64,000 nucleotides of DNA, taken from assembly GCF_020099275.1 (NCBI RefSeq), contig NZ_CP083646.1, positions 2,604,001-2,668,000 on the forward strand. The letters run 5' to 3'. The notes beneath the pieces were generated by a model that did no database searches, was not told the origin of the DNA, and was given only the letters and a program-made list of their open reading frames with translations. Shown one piece after another: positions 20,403 through 29,446 of the stretch. Positions within the stretch are counted from its first letter, which is position 1, and the number at the start of each line of letters is the position of its first letter. The translations under genes were made by a program, and so were the position numbers. The stretch comes from Corynebacterium falsenii (GTDB lineage: Bacteria; Actinomycetota; Actinomycetes; Mycobacteriales; Mycobacteriaceae).

Positions 20403-22265
20403 CTACTCCACCGTCACGGACTTAGCGAGGTTACGCGGCTTGTCAATGTCCTCGTTGCCACACTGGCGGGCGATGTCCGCGGCCAGGAACTGCAGCGGCA
20501 CGGTGGACAGTAGCGGCTGCATCAGCGACGACGTCCGCGGGATCTCCAGCAACCAGTTAGAGAACGGGCGCACGGCCTCATCGCCTTCCTCGGCGATGAC
20601 GATGGTCTTGGCGCCACGGGCACGGATCTCCTGGATGTTGGACACGATCTTGGAGTGCAGAATCGGGCGACCCTTCGGGGACGGCACGACCACGACCACG
20701 GGCAGATCGTCCTCGATGAGGGCGATGGGGCCGTGCTTGAGTTCGCCGGCGGCGAAGCCCTCAGCGTGGATGTAGGCCAGCTCCTTGAGCTTCAGTGCGC
20801 CCTCCAGGGCCACGGGGTAGCCCACGTGGCGGCCGAGGAACAGCATGGTGCGCACGGCACCGAGCTCCTGAGCGAGATCGTAGATCTGCTCGCGCAGATC
20901 CAAGGTCTTCTCGATCTTCTCCGGCAGGGCCTCGAGGGCTTCGAAGATGTCCGCGATCTCATCGGGGTACTTGGTGCCGCGAGCCTGGGCGAGGGCCAAG
21001 CCCACCAGGTAGTTCGCCGCCACCTGGGCGAGGAACGCCTTGGTGGAAGCCACACCGATCTCCGGACCGGCGTGGGTGTAGAGCACTGCATCGGATTCGC
21101 GGGGGATCTGCGAGCCGTTGGTGTTGCACACCGCGAGCACGCGGGCACCCTGGGTCTTGGCGTGGCGCACGGCCTCGAGGGTGTCGGCGGTTTCGCCGGA
21201 CTGGGAGACGGCCACCACGAGGGTGCGTTGGTCGAGCACCGGGTCGCGGTAGCGGAACTCGGAGGCAACCTCGATTTCCACGGGAACGCGAACCCAGTGC
21301 TCGATGGCGTACTTGGCCAGCAGGCCAGAGTGGTAGGCGGAGCCACAGGCAACCACGAAGACCTTCTCCACACCGCGCAGGTCATCGTCGGAGATGCGCT
21401 GCTCGTCGAGGACGATCTTTCCATCCACGAAGTGGCCGGAAAGGGTATCGCGCACGGCAGAGGGCTGCTCGTGGATCTCCTTCATCATGAAGGAATCGAA
21501 GCCGTCCTTCTGTGCCGCCTCAAGATCCCAGTCGATGGTGAAGGGCTTGCCTTCAACCTCGTTGCCGTCGAAGTCGCAGAGGGTGTAGCCCTCCGGGGTG
21601 ATGATGACGGCGCTGTCCTGGCCCAGCTCCACGGCGTTCTTGGTGCGGTCGATGAACGCCGCCACGTCGGATCCGAGGAACATCTCGCCCTCGCCCACCC
21701 CCACGATCAGCGGCGTGGAATGACGGCCGGCCACGATGGTGTCCGGGTGATCGGCGTGGGTGAACAGCACGGTGAACGCACCCTCGAGGCGGTTGAGCAC
21801 GCCCAGGGCGGAGGCCTCGAAGTCCCCGGCGGTCTCACCTTCGTTGTAGGCCAGCGCCAGCAGGTGAGCCGCAACCTCGGAGTCCGTCTCGGAGGTCAGC
21901 TCGATTCCCTTTGCCTCGATCTCGTCACGCAGGCTGGAGAAGTTCTCGATGATGCCGTTGTGGACGATGGCCACCTTGCCGTCGAAGGACTTGTGCGGGT
22001 GGGCGTTGAGGTCGTTGGGTCGACCGTGGGTGGCCCAGCGGGTATGGCCGATGCAGGTGGTTCCCTGGAACTTGTCGCGACCGACTTCGTCGATCTGCTT
22101 CAGAAGGTTGTCGAGTTTGCCTTCCTTCTTCTCAATCTGGATGGAGCCTTGCTCCACTACAGCGATTCCGGCGGAGTCGTATCCCCGGTACTCCATCCGC
22201 TGCAGCGCATCCAAGCCGATCTGGAGGGCGTCGGATTTACCTACGTAGCCAACGATTGCACACAT
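20403..22265 (-). CDS. glmS: glutamine-fructose-6-phosphate aminotransferase (isomerizing)
   Basis: A 620-residue GlmS, first step of UDP-GlcNAc synthesis. The N-terminal glutaminase begins MCAIVGYVG with the nucleophilic Cys2, which fixes the start at 22265 rather than the longer upstream reading. Two SIS sugar-isomerase domains follow (SQSGETADTLEA, STKAFLAQVAAN), and the protein ends in the conserved PRNLAKSVTVE. No glmS ribozyme-like element is evident upstream. Confidence 0.97.
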   Translation of the reverse strand: MCAIVGYVGKSDALQIGLDALQRMEYRGYDSAGIAVVEQGSIQIEKKEGKLDNLLKQIDEVGRDKFQGTTCIGHTRWATHGRPNDLNAHPHKSFDGKVAIVHNGIIENFSSLRDEIEAKGIELTSETDSEVAAHLLALAYNEGETAGDFEASALGVLNRLEGAFTVLFTHADHPDTIVAGRHSTPLIVGVGEGEMFLGSDVAAFIDRTKNAVELGQDSAVIITPEGYTLCDFDGNEVEGKPFTIDWDLEAAQKDGFDSFMMKEIHEQPSAVRDTLSGHFVDGKIVLDEQRISDDDLRGVEKVFVVACGSAYHSGLLAKYAIEHWVRVPVEIEVASEFRYRDPVLDQRTLVVAVSQSGETADTLEAVRHAKTQGARVLAVCNTNGSQIPRESDAVLYTHAGPEIGVASTKAFLAQVAANYLVGLALAQARGTKYPDEIADIFEALEALPEKIEKTLDLREQIYDLAQELGAVRTMLFLGRHVGYPVALEGALKLKELAYIHAEGFAAGELKHGPIALIEDDLPVVVVVPSPKGRPILHSKIVSNIQEIRARGAKTIVIAEEGDEAVRPFSNWLLEIPRTSSLMQPLLSTVPLQFLAADIARQCGNEDIDKPRNLAKSVTVE

Positions 22266-22427
22266 AGACAAAACGATACACAACCATCCCCTCGTTCCCA
22301 TTCACCAGCACGCGCTGTCGGCTCTGCCCAGCCGATCTTCGTCTCATTGCCGTCTTGTTGTCGTTGCTTGTGTTCTTTAGTCGCTTATATTCTCCTGAGC
22401 CTTGCCAGTCTTGTAGGCTGATTACTT

Positions 22428-23318
22428 GTGGCTGACAAGTTGAAGAATCTCGTTCCCCGACTCGGCAAGCGTGGCCCCCACCGGGTGCTCACCGGCGACC
22501 TTGATTTCGCTGGCCTGCCGGGCCGCGTGTACACCCCTGCTGAAGGCACCGGCATCCCCGGCATCGCTTTCGGGCACGATTGGCGCATCGGCGTGGAGCA
22601 CTACCACGCCACGCTGCGCCACCTCGCGAGCTGGGGTTTCGCCGTCGCTGCCCCGGATACCGAGAAGGGCATGATGCCCAACCACCGCGGCTTCGCCTCC
22701 GACCTGGAGTCCGCGTTGCAGATCCTCGCCGGTGTGCGCCTTGGTAAGGGCAACATCACTGTTCAGCCGAACGACCTTTACCTCGCTGGCCATGGCATGG
22801 GTGCTTCCGCTGCCGTGTTGGCGGCTACCGGCCGCGTGTCCCGCGCCGAAGCCGAGCGCAACACCAACCAGCCGACCCTCGCCGGTGTGATGGCCATCTA
22901 CCCCGCAGATACTTCGCCGAGCGCCTACGAGGCCGCAAAGTACGTGGACGCCCCAGGGCTCATCCTCGATGCTGGCAAGTTCGGCGAGCTGGCCAAGGGC
23001 GATGCCCGCCGCATGGCCGCTCAGTGGAAGGGCGATGCGATCTACCGCCGCTTGGACAAGGCCACTTCTTCCGGCTTCCACGAGAAGTACCTGCGCAATT
23101 TCCTGGTTGGCATGGGTCGCCCGGAGTTCGCCCAGCAGGAAGTCGCCCGCGCACTCATGACCGGCTTCGTGCTCGCGGAGAACGACAAGAAGTACAAGGA
23201 GTTCCGCAACAACAGCGCCGAGCTCAAGCACACTGTCACCGCCACCCAGCACGAGCTCTACAAGGCTCTGCCGGAGAATGCGGACTTGGACGAGCTCCTG
23301 TCCAACATTGACTTGTAG
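22428..23318 (+). CDS. dienelactone hydrolase-like alpha/beta fold protein lacking the nucleophile serine
   Basis: A 296-residue alpha/beta-hydrolase-fold protein starting at GTG 22428 with little room for a ribosome binding site. The fold signs are GIAFGHDWRIG (oxyanion region), GFAVAAPDTEKG, and the nucleophile-elbow sequence LYLAGHGMGASAAVL. In active members the elbow reads G-x-S-x-G; here it is GHGMG, with glycine at position 123 where serine or cysteine should be. It may be a non-catalytic or altered member. The C-terminal 90 residues are helical and basic. It is divergent from glmS. Confidence 0.75.
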   Translation: MADKLKNLVPRLGKRGPHRVLTGDLDFAGLPGRVYTPAEGTGIPGIAFGHDWRIGVEHYHATLRHLASWGFAVAAPDTEKGMMPNHRGFASDLESALQILAGVRLGKGNITVQPNDLYLAGHGMGASAAVLAATGRVSRAEAERNTNQPTLAGVMAIYPADTSPSAYEAAKYVDAPGLILDAGKFGELAKGDARRMAAQWKGDAIYRRLDKATSSGFHEKYLRNFLVGMGRPEFAQQEVARALMTGFVLAENDKKYKEFRNNSAELKHTVTATQHELYKALPENADLDELLSNIDL

Positions 23319-23340
23319 TCACACTCCGGTTGCTCGGCCG

Positions 23341-23643
23341 TTAATCGAAGAGTCTCGGCCCACCACCACCCGCGGGCTTGCGGGTGCTGTGGTGGGTTTC
23401 TCCATGTGTTGGGTCATCGCCGGACTCTGGGTTGGGGTCCAGTTCCTTGGCGAGCTTCTCGATCTGCTGCATTGACTCTCGGATAACCTGATCGAACTCC
23501 ACACTTGCCGACGCCACCGCCGCCAAGTACTGCTCCATTACGTTCTGGTATTTGTCCTGCACGGCGGCCAGACCGTCTGGATGAGCTGCGTGTGCTGCAT
23601 GCCCTGCATGGTCTCTGCCCCCACCGCGATTGTGTTCTACCAC
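23341..23643 (-). CDS. third gene of unknown operon near ESX-4: small helical protein
   Basis: A 100-residue protein with a His/Gly-rich N-terminus, a central helical part (VQDKYQNVMEQYLAAVASASVEFDQVIRESMQQIEKLAKEL), and a Gly/Pro-rich end. The GTG start at 23643 follows AAAGGAG by 6 bases and overlaps the preceding gene by 7 bp, so the two are translationally coupled. No signal peptide or WxG motif. It resembles a small coiled-coil partner protein; function unknown. Confidence 0.7.
   Translation of the reverse strand: MVEHNRGGGRDHAGHAAHAAHPDGLAAVQDKYQNVMEQYLAAVASASVEFDQVIRESMQQIEKLAKELDPNPESGDDPTHGETHHSTRKPAGGGGPRLFD
23359..23396 (+). terminator. terminator after the alpha/beta-hydrolase gene
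   Basis: CCCACCAC-CACCCGC pairs with GCGGGTG-CT-GTGGTGGG and is followed by TTTC. It lies inside the last codons of the convergent minus-strand gene. Confidence 0.5.
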
Positions 23644-25241
23644 CTGTCGCTCCTTTTAACGTCGACGCCACCAGCCCCCGCCGTGCTGGCCTCCGCCGTG
23701 GGTATCGTCGAGGCAGACCACTCCACCGAAGCTGAGGCGGACGCCCCCACCCAGATGTCTGGCGTCCACACATCGTCACCACCGCCCTGAGGGGGCTCCG
23801 GGATGGGTGCTTGATCTGCAGGCCCCTCCCCCGCAGTCGTCACGCCTGGGTATGAGGGGTGCTGAGTCTTGTCGAAGCCGTGGTACGTTTCGGGCGCTGG
23901 TGGCTCCGCTGAAGACTCCGCTGGTGGTTCGGCTGGCGGTTCCTCCGGAGGCACCGCAGGATTCGCCGGTGTTTCAGGAGTCTCTGGTGGGCACTCTTGT
24001 GGGGATTCCGGTTCGGGCTCTGTCTCAGGCCCGGGTTCAGGTGGGCACTCGTCCGCAACTGCAGAAGGCACGCACTCCTCTACCGGAGGCTGCTCCGGGC
24101 ACGCCGGTGTCTGAGGGCATTCACCAGCCGGCACACTGTGTTGTACCGCCTGTTCCACCGTGGTTACGGCTTCGTTCCACGTCCCAGCTGCGGCCTCGAT
24201 CCCAGCAGTAATGCCGGCGGAGATGCCTGCCGTTACGCCTGCTGAGATCTCTCCCACGAGCGACTGAACCACACCCGCTCCGGGAGGGCTTGGTGGCGGG
24301 CACGATGACGATGGATTCACCATTGCCCCCTGTGAGGGCGCGGACTGTGAGGGCGCGGACTGTGAGGGCGTGGACTGTGAAGGCACGGTCTGTGGAGGAG
24401 ACGTATCCGGGCACTTGGGTTGTTCTTGCTGCTGTTCTTGCTGCTGCCCCTGCGAGTGCCCCTGCTGCTGCAGCTGTCCGTGCTGTTGTGGCTGCGGCTG
24501 CTGCGGAGCCGGAGTACCGGGTTCCTCCACATCCGGATTTTGCTTCGGGCACTCCTGCTTAGGCTCGTCCGGCTTGTTCGGCTCCTCCCCACACTCCGGC
24601 CGTGGATTCTTGCACACGGGATCGTCGCTGCAACCCGGGTCTGCAGGCGGGGCCATATCCACCAGAAGCTTGCTCAAGAGCCCAGACATCGCACTGTTAC
24701 GCATGCTCAACAGCCCGGTCACAGACGTTACCGCCGCCAACCCCATGGCAGAGATCAGCGGCCCCGCGGATACCCCCAGCACGCTGAGCGCCGCTTTCGC
24801 CGCCCCTTGCATCTTCTCGGCGATTGCCACAACCGTGACAATGCAGGCATCGTTGACACGCTCCAACGCATCAAGCGCCGAGGCTTCCGCACATCGAGCG
24901 CGCTCGACCTCACGCTCGTGCTCGCACTGGTCATTGAACGCATCAGTCGTGGAGCCGTTTGGGGATCCACCCGCCAGCTGATCAAACAGACTCAGCACAC
25001 CACCTGCGGTAGACAGTGCCTCCCAGATGCTCGACAGCGGCTTGCCCACGGGGATCATCGGCTGCCCTCGTCGACCGGGAGACTGGGTAGCAAGCTCGCT
25101 CAGGGACCGGGCGCCCCTGATGGCGTCGAGATCAAAACCCTTGGTAAACGCGGCGGCTGTAACCGCAGGACCAACAGGAGCACCATGAGCGGCCATGCCT
25201 GCCAAGGCGGCATCGAGGCGGGATTGCGACATCATGCTCAC
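23637..25241 (-). CDS. second gene of unknown operon: large Pro/Gln/Cys-rich protein
   Basis: A 534-residue protein with two parts. Residues 1-195 are mostly helical, with a hydrophobic Ala/Gly/Leu segment at about 145-195. Residues 200-534 are dominated by Pro, Glu, Gln, Ser and regularly spaced Cys, for example ECPPEP and SQSAPSQ repeats, with a short helical island around 330-360 (LVGEISAGVTAGISAGITAG). GTG 25241 follows GGGAGG by 9 bases, three bases after the previous stop codon. There is no N-terminal signal peptide, so if exported it would need another route; the nearby ESX-4 system is a candidate. I recognise no family. Confidence 0.75.
   Translation of the reverse strand: MSMMSQSRLDAALAGMAAHGAPVGPAVTAAAFTKGFDLDAIRGARSLSELATQSPGRRGQPMIPVGKPLSSIWEALSTAGGVLSLFDQLAGGSPNGSTTDAFNDQCEHEREVERARCAEASALDALERVNDACIVTVVAIAEKMQGAAKAALSVLGVSAGPLISAMGLAAVTSVTGLLSMRNSAMSGLLSKLLVDMAPPADPGCSDDPVCKNPRPECGEEPNKPDEPKQECPKQNPDVEEPGTPAPQQPQPQQHGQLQQQGHSQGQQQEQQQEQPKCPDTSPPQTVPSQSTPSQSAPSQSAPSQGAMVNPSSSCPPPSPPGAGVVQSLVGEISAGVTAGISAGITAGIEAAAGTWNEAVTTVEQAVQHSVPAGECPQTPACPEQPPVEECVPSAVADECPPEPGPETEPEPESPQECPPETPETPANPAVPPEEPPAEPPAESSAEPPAPETYHGFDKTQHPSYPGVTTAGEGPADQAPIPEPPQGGGDDVWTPDIWVGASASASVEWSASTIPTAEASTAGAGGVDVKRSDRW
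24331..24390. repeat. four 15-bp tandem repeats in the Pro/Gln/Cys-rich gene
   Basis: TGTGAGGGCGCGGAC occurs twice exactly and twice with changes. On the minus strand it encodes a repeated five-residue Ser-Gln-Ser-Ala/Thr-Pro-type unit. Confidence 0.85.
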
Positions 25242-25244
25242 GGT

Positions 25245-25556
25245 CTACGACCTCCCGCGATTCGTGGAGCCGCGCATCGAGGACGCATTCGAGTCATCCG
25301 CGTTGACGATGGTGTCCACGAGAGTCATTGCGGCCAAGCCTGCCTCCCGAAGGCGACGGGCGTGGTTCACCCGCACCCGATGCGCCTGCTCGACCAACGC
25401 TTGCAACTGCTGAGCCTGTGCAGCCAGGCCCACCCCGAAGGCCCCGACGGGCACGTGCGGTTGGTTGGCGGCAAGATGGCTTTCCCAGTTCTGCTGTGAC
25501 TCAGCTAGGTTCCGCGCCTGATCCCGCGCCGAATCCGGATCGACAAACATGGCCAT
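25245..25556 (-). CDS. first gene of unknown operon: small helical ESX-like protein
   Basis: A 103-residue protein starting at ATG 25556, with GAGGGGGA about 8 bases upstream. It predicts two long helices: DPDSARDQARNLAESQQNWESHL and AAQAQQLQALVEQAHRVRVNHARRLREAGLAAMTLVDTIVN, separated by a Pro/Gly turn. Size and helix-turn-helix shape resemble EspC/WXG-like type VII substrates or chaperones, but no WxG is present (the lone Trp is in QNWES). It heads a three-gene unit and is separated from glmM by a terminator. Confidence 0.7.
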   Translation of the reverse strand: MAMFVDPDSARDQARNLAESQQNWESHLAANQPHVPVGAFGVGLAAQAQQLQALVEQAHRVRVNHARRLREAGLAAMTLVDTIVNADDSNASSMRGSTNRGRS

Positions 25557-25667
25557 GGATGGCTTCCCCCTCATCTTTCGTGTAGTTCCTGCCGTGCCGT
25601 CTGCCTCGCTGTAGGGACGAAGCGCAGAAGAAACGGCATCCTCCCCGCCCAACAACGGACGACCAAC

Positions 25668-25700
25668 AAAAAATCGACACTCCGTTAGACCGGAGTGCCG
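25668..25700 (-). terminator. terminator of glmM
   Basis: CACTCCG (25678-25684) pairs with CGGAGTG (25691-25697) around a 6-base loop. On the minus strand a run of six Ts follows (25673-25668). Confidence 0.85.
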
Positions 25701-25756
25701 ATGAAATGGTTCGCAGAAACGTGCGGAAGCCTACCGAGGCTTGCGGAAACCTACCC

Positions 25757-27100
25757 CTAGACCTCCGCAACCACCGCGGCGAGCTTGCCTGCGATTCGGC
25801 GAGCGGTATCGGCATCCTCAGCTTCGACCATCACGCGGAACAGTTCTTCCGTGCCAGACGGGCGCAGCAGCACACGGCCGGTATCGCCCAGATCCTCCCG
25901 GGCAGACTCCACGGCAGCTACCACTCGAGAATCGTGCATGATCGCAGACTTATCGGAGACAGGCACGTTAATGAGGATCTGCGGCAGCACAGTCATCGCG
26001 GCGGCGAGCTCGGACAGCGGCTTGTCCGTCTGCGCCATGCGCGCCATGAGGCTCAGACCAGTGAGAGTGCCGTCGCCGGTGGTGCCGTGCTCAGGAATGA
26101 CCACGTGGCCGGACTGCTCGCCGCCCAAAGACAGGTCGGAAGCGCGCAGCTCGGCGAGGACGTAGCGATCGCCCACCTTGGTCTCCAGCACCTTGATGCC
26201 GTTGTCCCGCATCGCCAGCTTCAGGCCCAGGTTGGACATCACGGTGGCGACCAGAGTGTTCTGCTTCAGCTCGCCGTTTTCCTTCATGGCAAGCGCCAGG
26301 ATGGCCATGATCTGGTCGCCATCGACCACGTTGCCTTCCGAATCCACCGCGAGGCAGCGGTCTGCGTCGCCATCGTGGGAGAGCCCCAGGTCTGCCTGGT
26401 GCTCCAGCACGGCCTTCTGGATGACCTCGATGTGGGTGGAGCCCACACCATCGTTGATGTTGAAGCTGTTGGGGTGGTCGTTGATGGCCACCACCTCGGC
26501 TCCGGCCTGGCGGTAGGCCTCCGGAGCGGCGCGGAAGGCGGCACCGTTCGCGCAGTCTACGACCACGCGGATGCCATCGAGCGGGTGGTTAATCGCGGTG
26601 CGCAGGTGGGCCAGGTAGCGCTCCAGCGCGTCCTCGGATTCCTCAATAATCCGACCAATACCGGCGCCGGTCGGGCCGGTTTCGGGCAGTTGCAACATCG
26701 ATTCCTCGATGGCGTCTTCGATCTCATCGTCGAGCTTGTGCCCGCCTGCAGCGAAGAACTTGATGCCGTTATCCGGCATTGGGTTGTGCGACGCGGAGAT
26801 CATAACCCCCATGTCCGCGCCGAAGTCGTCGGTGAGGAACGCCACTGCCGGGGTGGGCAGCACGCCCACGTTGAGCACGTCCACGCCCTGCGAGGCCATG
26901 CCCGCGGACAGTGCTGCGGTGAGCATTTCACCGGAGACGCGCGGGTCGCGGCCGACCACTGCTGTGGGGCGCCTGCCACCGACGTTGTCCTGGTCCACTA
27001 GTACCTGTGCTGCGGCTGCTCCAAGTCGCAGTGCCAGCGGCGCGGTCAGCTTCTTGTTTGCTAGGCCACGTACGCCATCTGTTCCGAACAATCTTCCCAT
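25757..27100 (-). CDS. glmM: phosphoglucosamine mutase
   Basis: A 447-residue GlmM, which converts glucosamine-6-phosphate to glucosamine-1-phosphate for UDP-GlcNAc. The start at 27100 gives the typical [15 protein letters not shown]. The phosphoserine loop is [17 protein letters not shown], the Mg-binding loop is DGDADRC, and the C-terminal phosphate-binding part reads [18 protein letters not shown]. It lies downstream of rpsI and functions with glmS, 3.5 kb away. Confidence 0.97.
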   Translation of the reverse strand: MGRLFGTDGVRGLANKKLTAPLALRLGAAAAQVLVDQDNVGGRRPTAVVGRDPRVSGEMLTAALSAGMASQGVDVLNVGVLPTPAVAFLTDDFGADMGVMISASHNPMPDNGIKFFAAGGHKLDDEIEDAIEESMLQLPETGPTGAGIGRIIEESEDALERYLAHLRTAINHPLDGIRVVVDCANGAAFRAAPEAYRQAGAEVVAINDHPNSFNINDGVGSTHIEVIQKAVLEHQADLGLSHDGDADRCLAVDSEGNVVDGDQIMAILALAMKENGELKQNTLVATVMSNLGLKLAMRDNGIKVLETKVGDRYVLAELRASDLSLGGEQSGHVVIPEHGTTGDGTLTGLSLMARMAQTDKPLSELAAAMTVLPQILINVPVSDKSAIMHDSRVVAAVESAREDLGDTGRVLLRPSGTEELFRVMVEAEDADTARRIAGKLAAVVAEV

Positions 27101-27164
27101 GGCCAACCAGCTTACTAGGTTGGCACGCGACCACTCGTGTGCGGTGGGGCGTGTGCTGCACATG

Positions 27165-27233
27165 AAAAAACCCACCCGTCCCAGCAGCGCAGACCTCGTA
27201 GATGAGGATTCTGCGCCACCGCGATCGGGTGGG
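27165..27233 (-). terminator. terminator of rplM-rpsI
   Basis: CCCACCCG (27171-27178) pairs with CGGGTGGG (27226-27233), enclosing an inner hairpin. On the minus strand six Ts follow (27170-27165). Confidence 0.75.
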
Positions 27234-27301
27234 CCATGTTCGCCAGATTCTGAGCGCCCGGGCACAGGGCCCAGCCGCTCGAATACTGCGGCTTTGCGGG
27301 T

Positions 27302-27841
27302 TTAGCGCTTGGAGTACTGCGGTGCGCGACGGGCCTTGTGCAGACCGGCCTTCTTGCGCTCCACGGCACGAGCGTCGCGGGTCAGGAAGCCTGCGCGCTT
27401 GAGCTCGGTGCGCTCTTCGGGGTTGTACTTGTTCAGAGCGCGGGCGATAGCCAGGCGGAATGCGCCGGCCTGGCCGGAGGGGCCGCCACCGGTCAGGTTA
27501 GCCTGGATGTCGAACTGGTTCTCGCGGTCCAGCAGGACCAGCGGAGCCTTGATGAGCTGCTGGTGCAGCTTGTTCGGGAAGTAGTCTTCCAAGGTGCGGC
27601 CGTTGCACACGAACTCGCCGGAGCCCGGCACCATGCGCACGCGAACCACGGCCTCCTTGCGGCGGCCGACGGTCTGGATGGTTCCTTCGAAGAGCACGGG
27701 CTCTGCAGCCTCGGTGGTCTCTTCCTCGGACACCATGGCGTCACCGATGGTGGCCACGAACTCTTCGTTCACGGCGTCGGTTGCGGTGTACTCGCCGAAG
27801 TTCTCTTCGGTGTTCTCAACGTTCTCGTTGTAGTCGCTCAT
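27302..27841 (-). CDS. rpsI: 30S ribosomal protein S9
   Basis: Ribosomal protein S9, 179 residues, ending in the conserved [10 protein letters not shown] that reaches the ribosomal P site. The S9 domain starts at about residue 53 ([21 protein letters not shown]). The first 50 residues are an acidic extension (many Glu/Asp/Thr), longer than in E. coli, as is usual in actinobacteria. Its ATG overlaps the rplM stop as TAATG, so translation is coupled. Confidence 0.97.
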   Translation of the reverse strand: MSDYNENVENTEENFGEYTATDAVNEEFVATIGDAMVSEEETTEAAEPVLFEGTIQTVGRRKEAVVRVRMVPGSGEFVCNGRTLEDYFPNKLHQQLIKAPLVLLDRENQFDIQANLTGGGPSGQAGAFRLAIARALNKYNPEERTELKRAGFLTRDARAVERKKAGLHKARRAPQYSKR

Positions 27842-28284
27842 TACTGTGCCACCTGCTTGATCTCGTAGGTCTCAGGCTTCTGGGCCTCGAAGGTGTGCTC
27901 CGAGCCCGCGAAGACGCGGAGCTTCTTGATGGAAGCGCGGGACAGCTTGTTGTGCGGCATCATGCCCTTCACTGCCTCTTCCACAACACGCTCGGGGTGC
28001 AGCTCCAGGGAGCGACCGAGGGTCATGGACTTCAGGCCACCCGGGTAACCGGAGTGGCGGTAGCGCATCTCACGCTCACGCTTGTTGGAGGAGATGTGAA
28101 CCTTGTCGGCGTTGATCACGATGACATTGTCGCCGCAGTCAACGTTGGGTGCGTAGTAGGGCTTCTTCTTGCCGCGCAGCAGGTCAGCTACGGTTACGGC
28201 AAGACGGCCCAGCACCACGTCGGTGGCGTCGATGACGTACCACTTACGAGTGATGTCACCGCTCTTTGGGTGGAAAGTAGTCAC
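27841..28284 (-). CDS. rplM: 50S ribosomal protein L13
   Basis: Ribosomal protein L13, 147 residues from GTG 28284 ([22 protein letters not shown]), the normal length for the family; AAAGGGG lies 7 bases upstream. A longer upstream reading would add 66 unrelated residues and is rejected. It is the first gene of the rplM-rpsI operon. Confidence 0.97.
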   Translation of the reverse strand: MTTFHPKSGDITRKWYVIDATDVVLGRLAVTVADLLRGKKKPYYAPNVDCGDNVIVINADKVHISSNKREREMRYRHSGYPGGLKSMTLGRSLELHPERVVEEAVKGMMPHNKLSRASIKKLRVFAGSEHTFEAQKPETYEIKQVAQ

Positions 28285-28562
28285 TGTGGACCCCTTTACA
28301 TGTCGTCTTTGGAACTGCCAGCCAAGCGTTGTGACCTCTATCTTCGACGCCACCACGTTCCCGTTACCCACAGGTCCGCGATCGGTGCCGAAGCGGTGGC
28401 TGTCCGCGGCGGCCGGTTGTGACCCGCGGACATTTTCATCATTCTGCGCGCCGGTCAGCATCGTTGAGCTGGCCGTGGGCACACGGAATTTATTACAACC
28501 TGCGTTAATTTACTACAGACCTGTGCTGAGGCCAAAAATCGTCCCTGGTTGAGGCACAGGAT
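28285..28562. other. non-coding leader/promoter region of rplM
   Basis: Some 280 bp without a convincing gene on either strand. It must contain the rplM-rpsI promoter and mRNA leader. AT-rich sequence around 28485-28520 is a likely promoter zone. No riboswitch or known ribosomal leader was recognised. Confidence 0.5.
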
Positions 28563-28650
28563 GAAATAGGACAAGCGAAATAGGACAAGCACCGAGAACT
28601 CCCTTTGTCTCGGTGCTGTGGTTTGCTGTGGTTTGCTGTGGTTTGCTGTG
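28563..28650. repeat. two short tandem repeats flanking the esxT terminator
   Basis: GAAATAGGACAAGC is duplicated exactly (28563-28576 and 28577-28590). CTGTGGTTTG is repeated three and a half times (28616-28650). Both abut the terminator hairpin and look like slippage or replication-restart scars. Confidence 0.85.
28588..28617 (-). terminator. terminator of esxU-esxT
   Basis: AGCACCGAGA (28588-28597) pairs perfectly with TCTCGGTGCT (28608-28617) around a 10-base loop. The T tract on the minus strand is weak. Confidence 0.65.
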
Positions 28651-28671
28651 ATTGTTGCGAGCGCCAGGCTC

Positions 28672-28953
28672 CTATGCCCAGCTGTTGGCCGCGTTGGTGT
28701 TGATCTCGCTCATGCGGTCGTTGGCCTGGCGGACGGTAACGGAGATCTGGGCGAGGATCTCGTTAATTTCCTGGGCCGCGTTGTCCCACTTCTGCTGGGC
28801 GGCCTTGTAGCTATCCGCCGAGCTGCCTTCCCATTCGGACACCATCGGCTGCAGATCACGCTTGAGGTCGCCGAGGAGCTGATCGATGGATGCGCTGGTG
28901 CGGTTGATGTCGTCAGCGGCTTGGTCAATGCTCGCAAAGTTGTACTGGATCAC
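28672..28953 (-). CDS. esxT: ESX-4 WXG100 protein EsxT
   Basis: A 93-residue WXG100 protein with two helices and the central turn W41-E-G. It pairs with EsxU in the type VII secretion system ESX-4 and is probably secreted as a heterodimer. Position next to rplM and behind esxU mirrors Rv3444c. GGAGAATC precedes the ATG. Confidence 0.92.
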   Translation of the reverse strand: MIQYNFASIDQAADDINRTSASIDQLLGDLKRDLQPMVSEWEGSSADSYKAAQQKWDNAAQEINEILAQISVTVRQANDRMSEINTNAANSWA

Positions 28954-29014
28954 GGTGGATTCTCCTTAGATTCTGAAGAGTCTGAAAAAGGTGTGGATGC
29001 GCAAAGGTTGAGCG

Positions 29015-29302
29015 CTAGCCGTTGAATGCCGCGGCGTTGTCCATTTCCGTCTGGTCGAAGGCGCTGGCGTTGGCGCGGATGTTCTCCGAGATGCTGGCCA
29101 GAGCCTCGTTGAGCTGCTTGGCGCTGTCATTCCACCGCTCCATCAGGCCGTAGAAGCTGACCTGGGCCTGGCCCTTCCATGCGCCGGAGACTTCCTCAAC
29201 CACTCCACGCAGTCGGTTCAGCTCCCCCTGCACTTCGCCGTTCACGCGGTCCACGTTGCCTGCGGCCTGGTTCATGGTGTCGACATTTGTTCTGAAACTC
29301 AT
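29015..29302 (-). CDS. esxU: ESX-4 WXG100 protein EsxU
   Basis: A 95-residue WXG100 protein with the W42-K-G44 turn between two amphipathic helices, ending MDNAAAFNG. It is the partner of EsxT, 61 bp upstream of it in the same operon, as Rv3445c is to Rv3444c. AAGGGAGGGG precedes the ATG. Confidence 0.92.
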   Translation of the reverse strand: MSFRTNVDTMNQAAGNVDRVNGEVQGELNRLRGVVEEVSGAWKGQAQVSFYGLMERWNDSAKQLNEALASISENIRANASAFDQTEMDNAAAFNG

Positions 29303-29446
29303 CTTCGAGTCCCCTCCCTTGAAAAATGATGGTGAAACAGATTCAAAAAGTATGACCTGCTCGTTCGTATCCCCGAGCCGCGATCATCACAGGTATTAGA
29401 CCCCCAGCCGCCACGGAAGGTTCACATCTTCTTCCTCGCGCCCCAC

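Noticed and set aside
20655..22421. 588-codon plus-strand frame opposite glmS
   Set aside because: Antisense shadow caused by codon bias; no domain, and glmS is certain.
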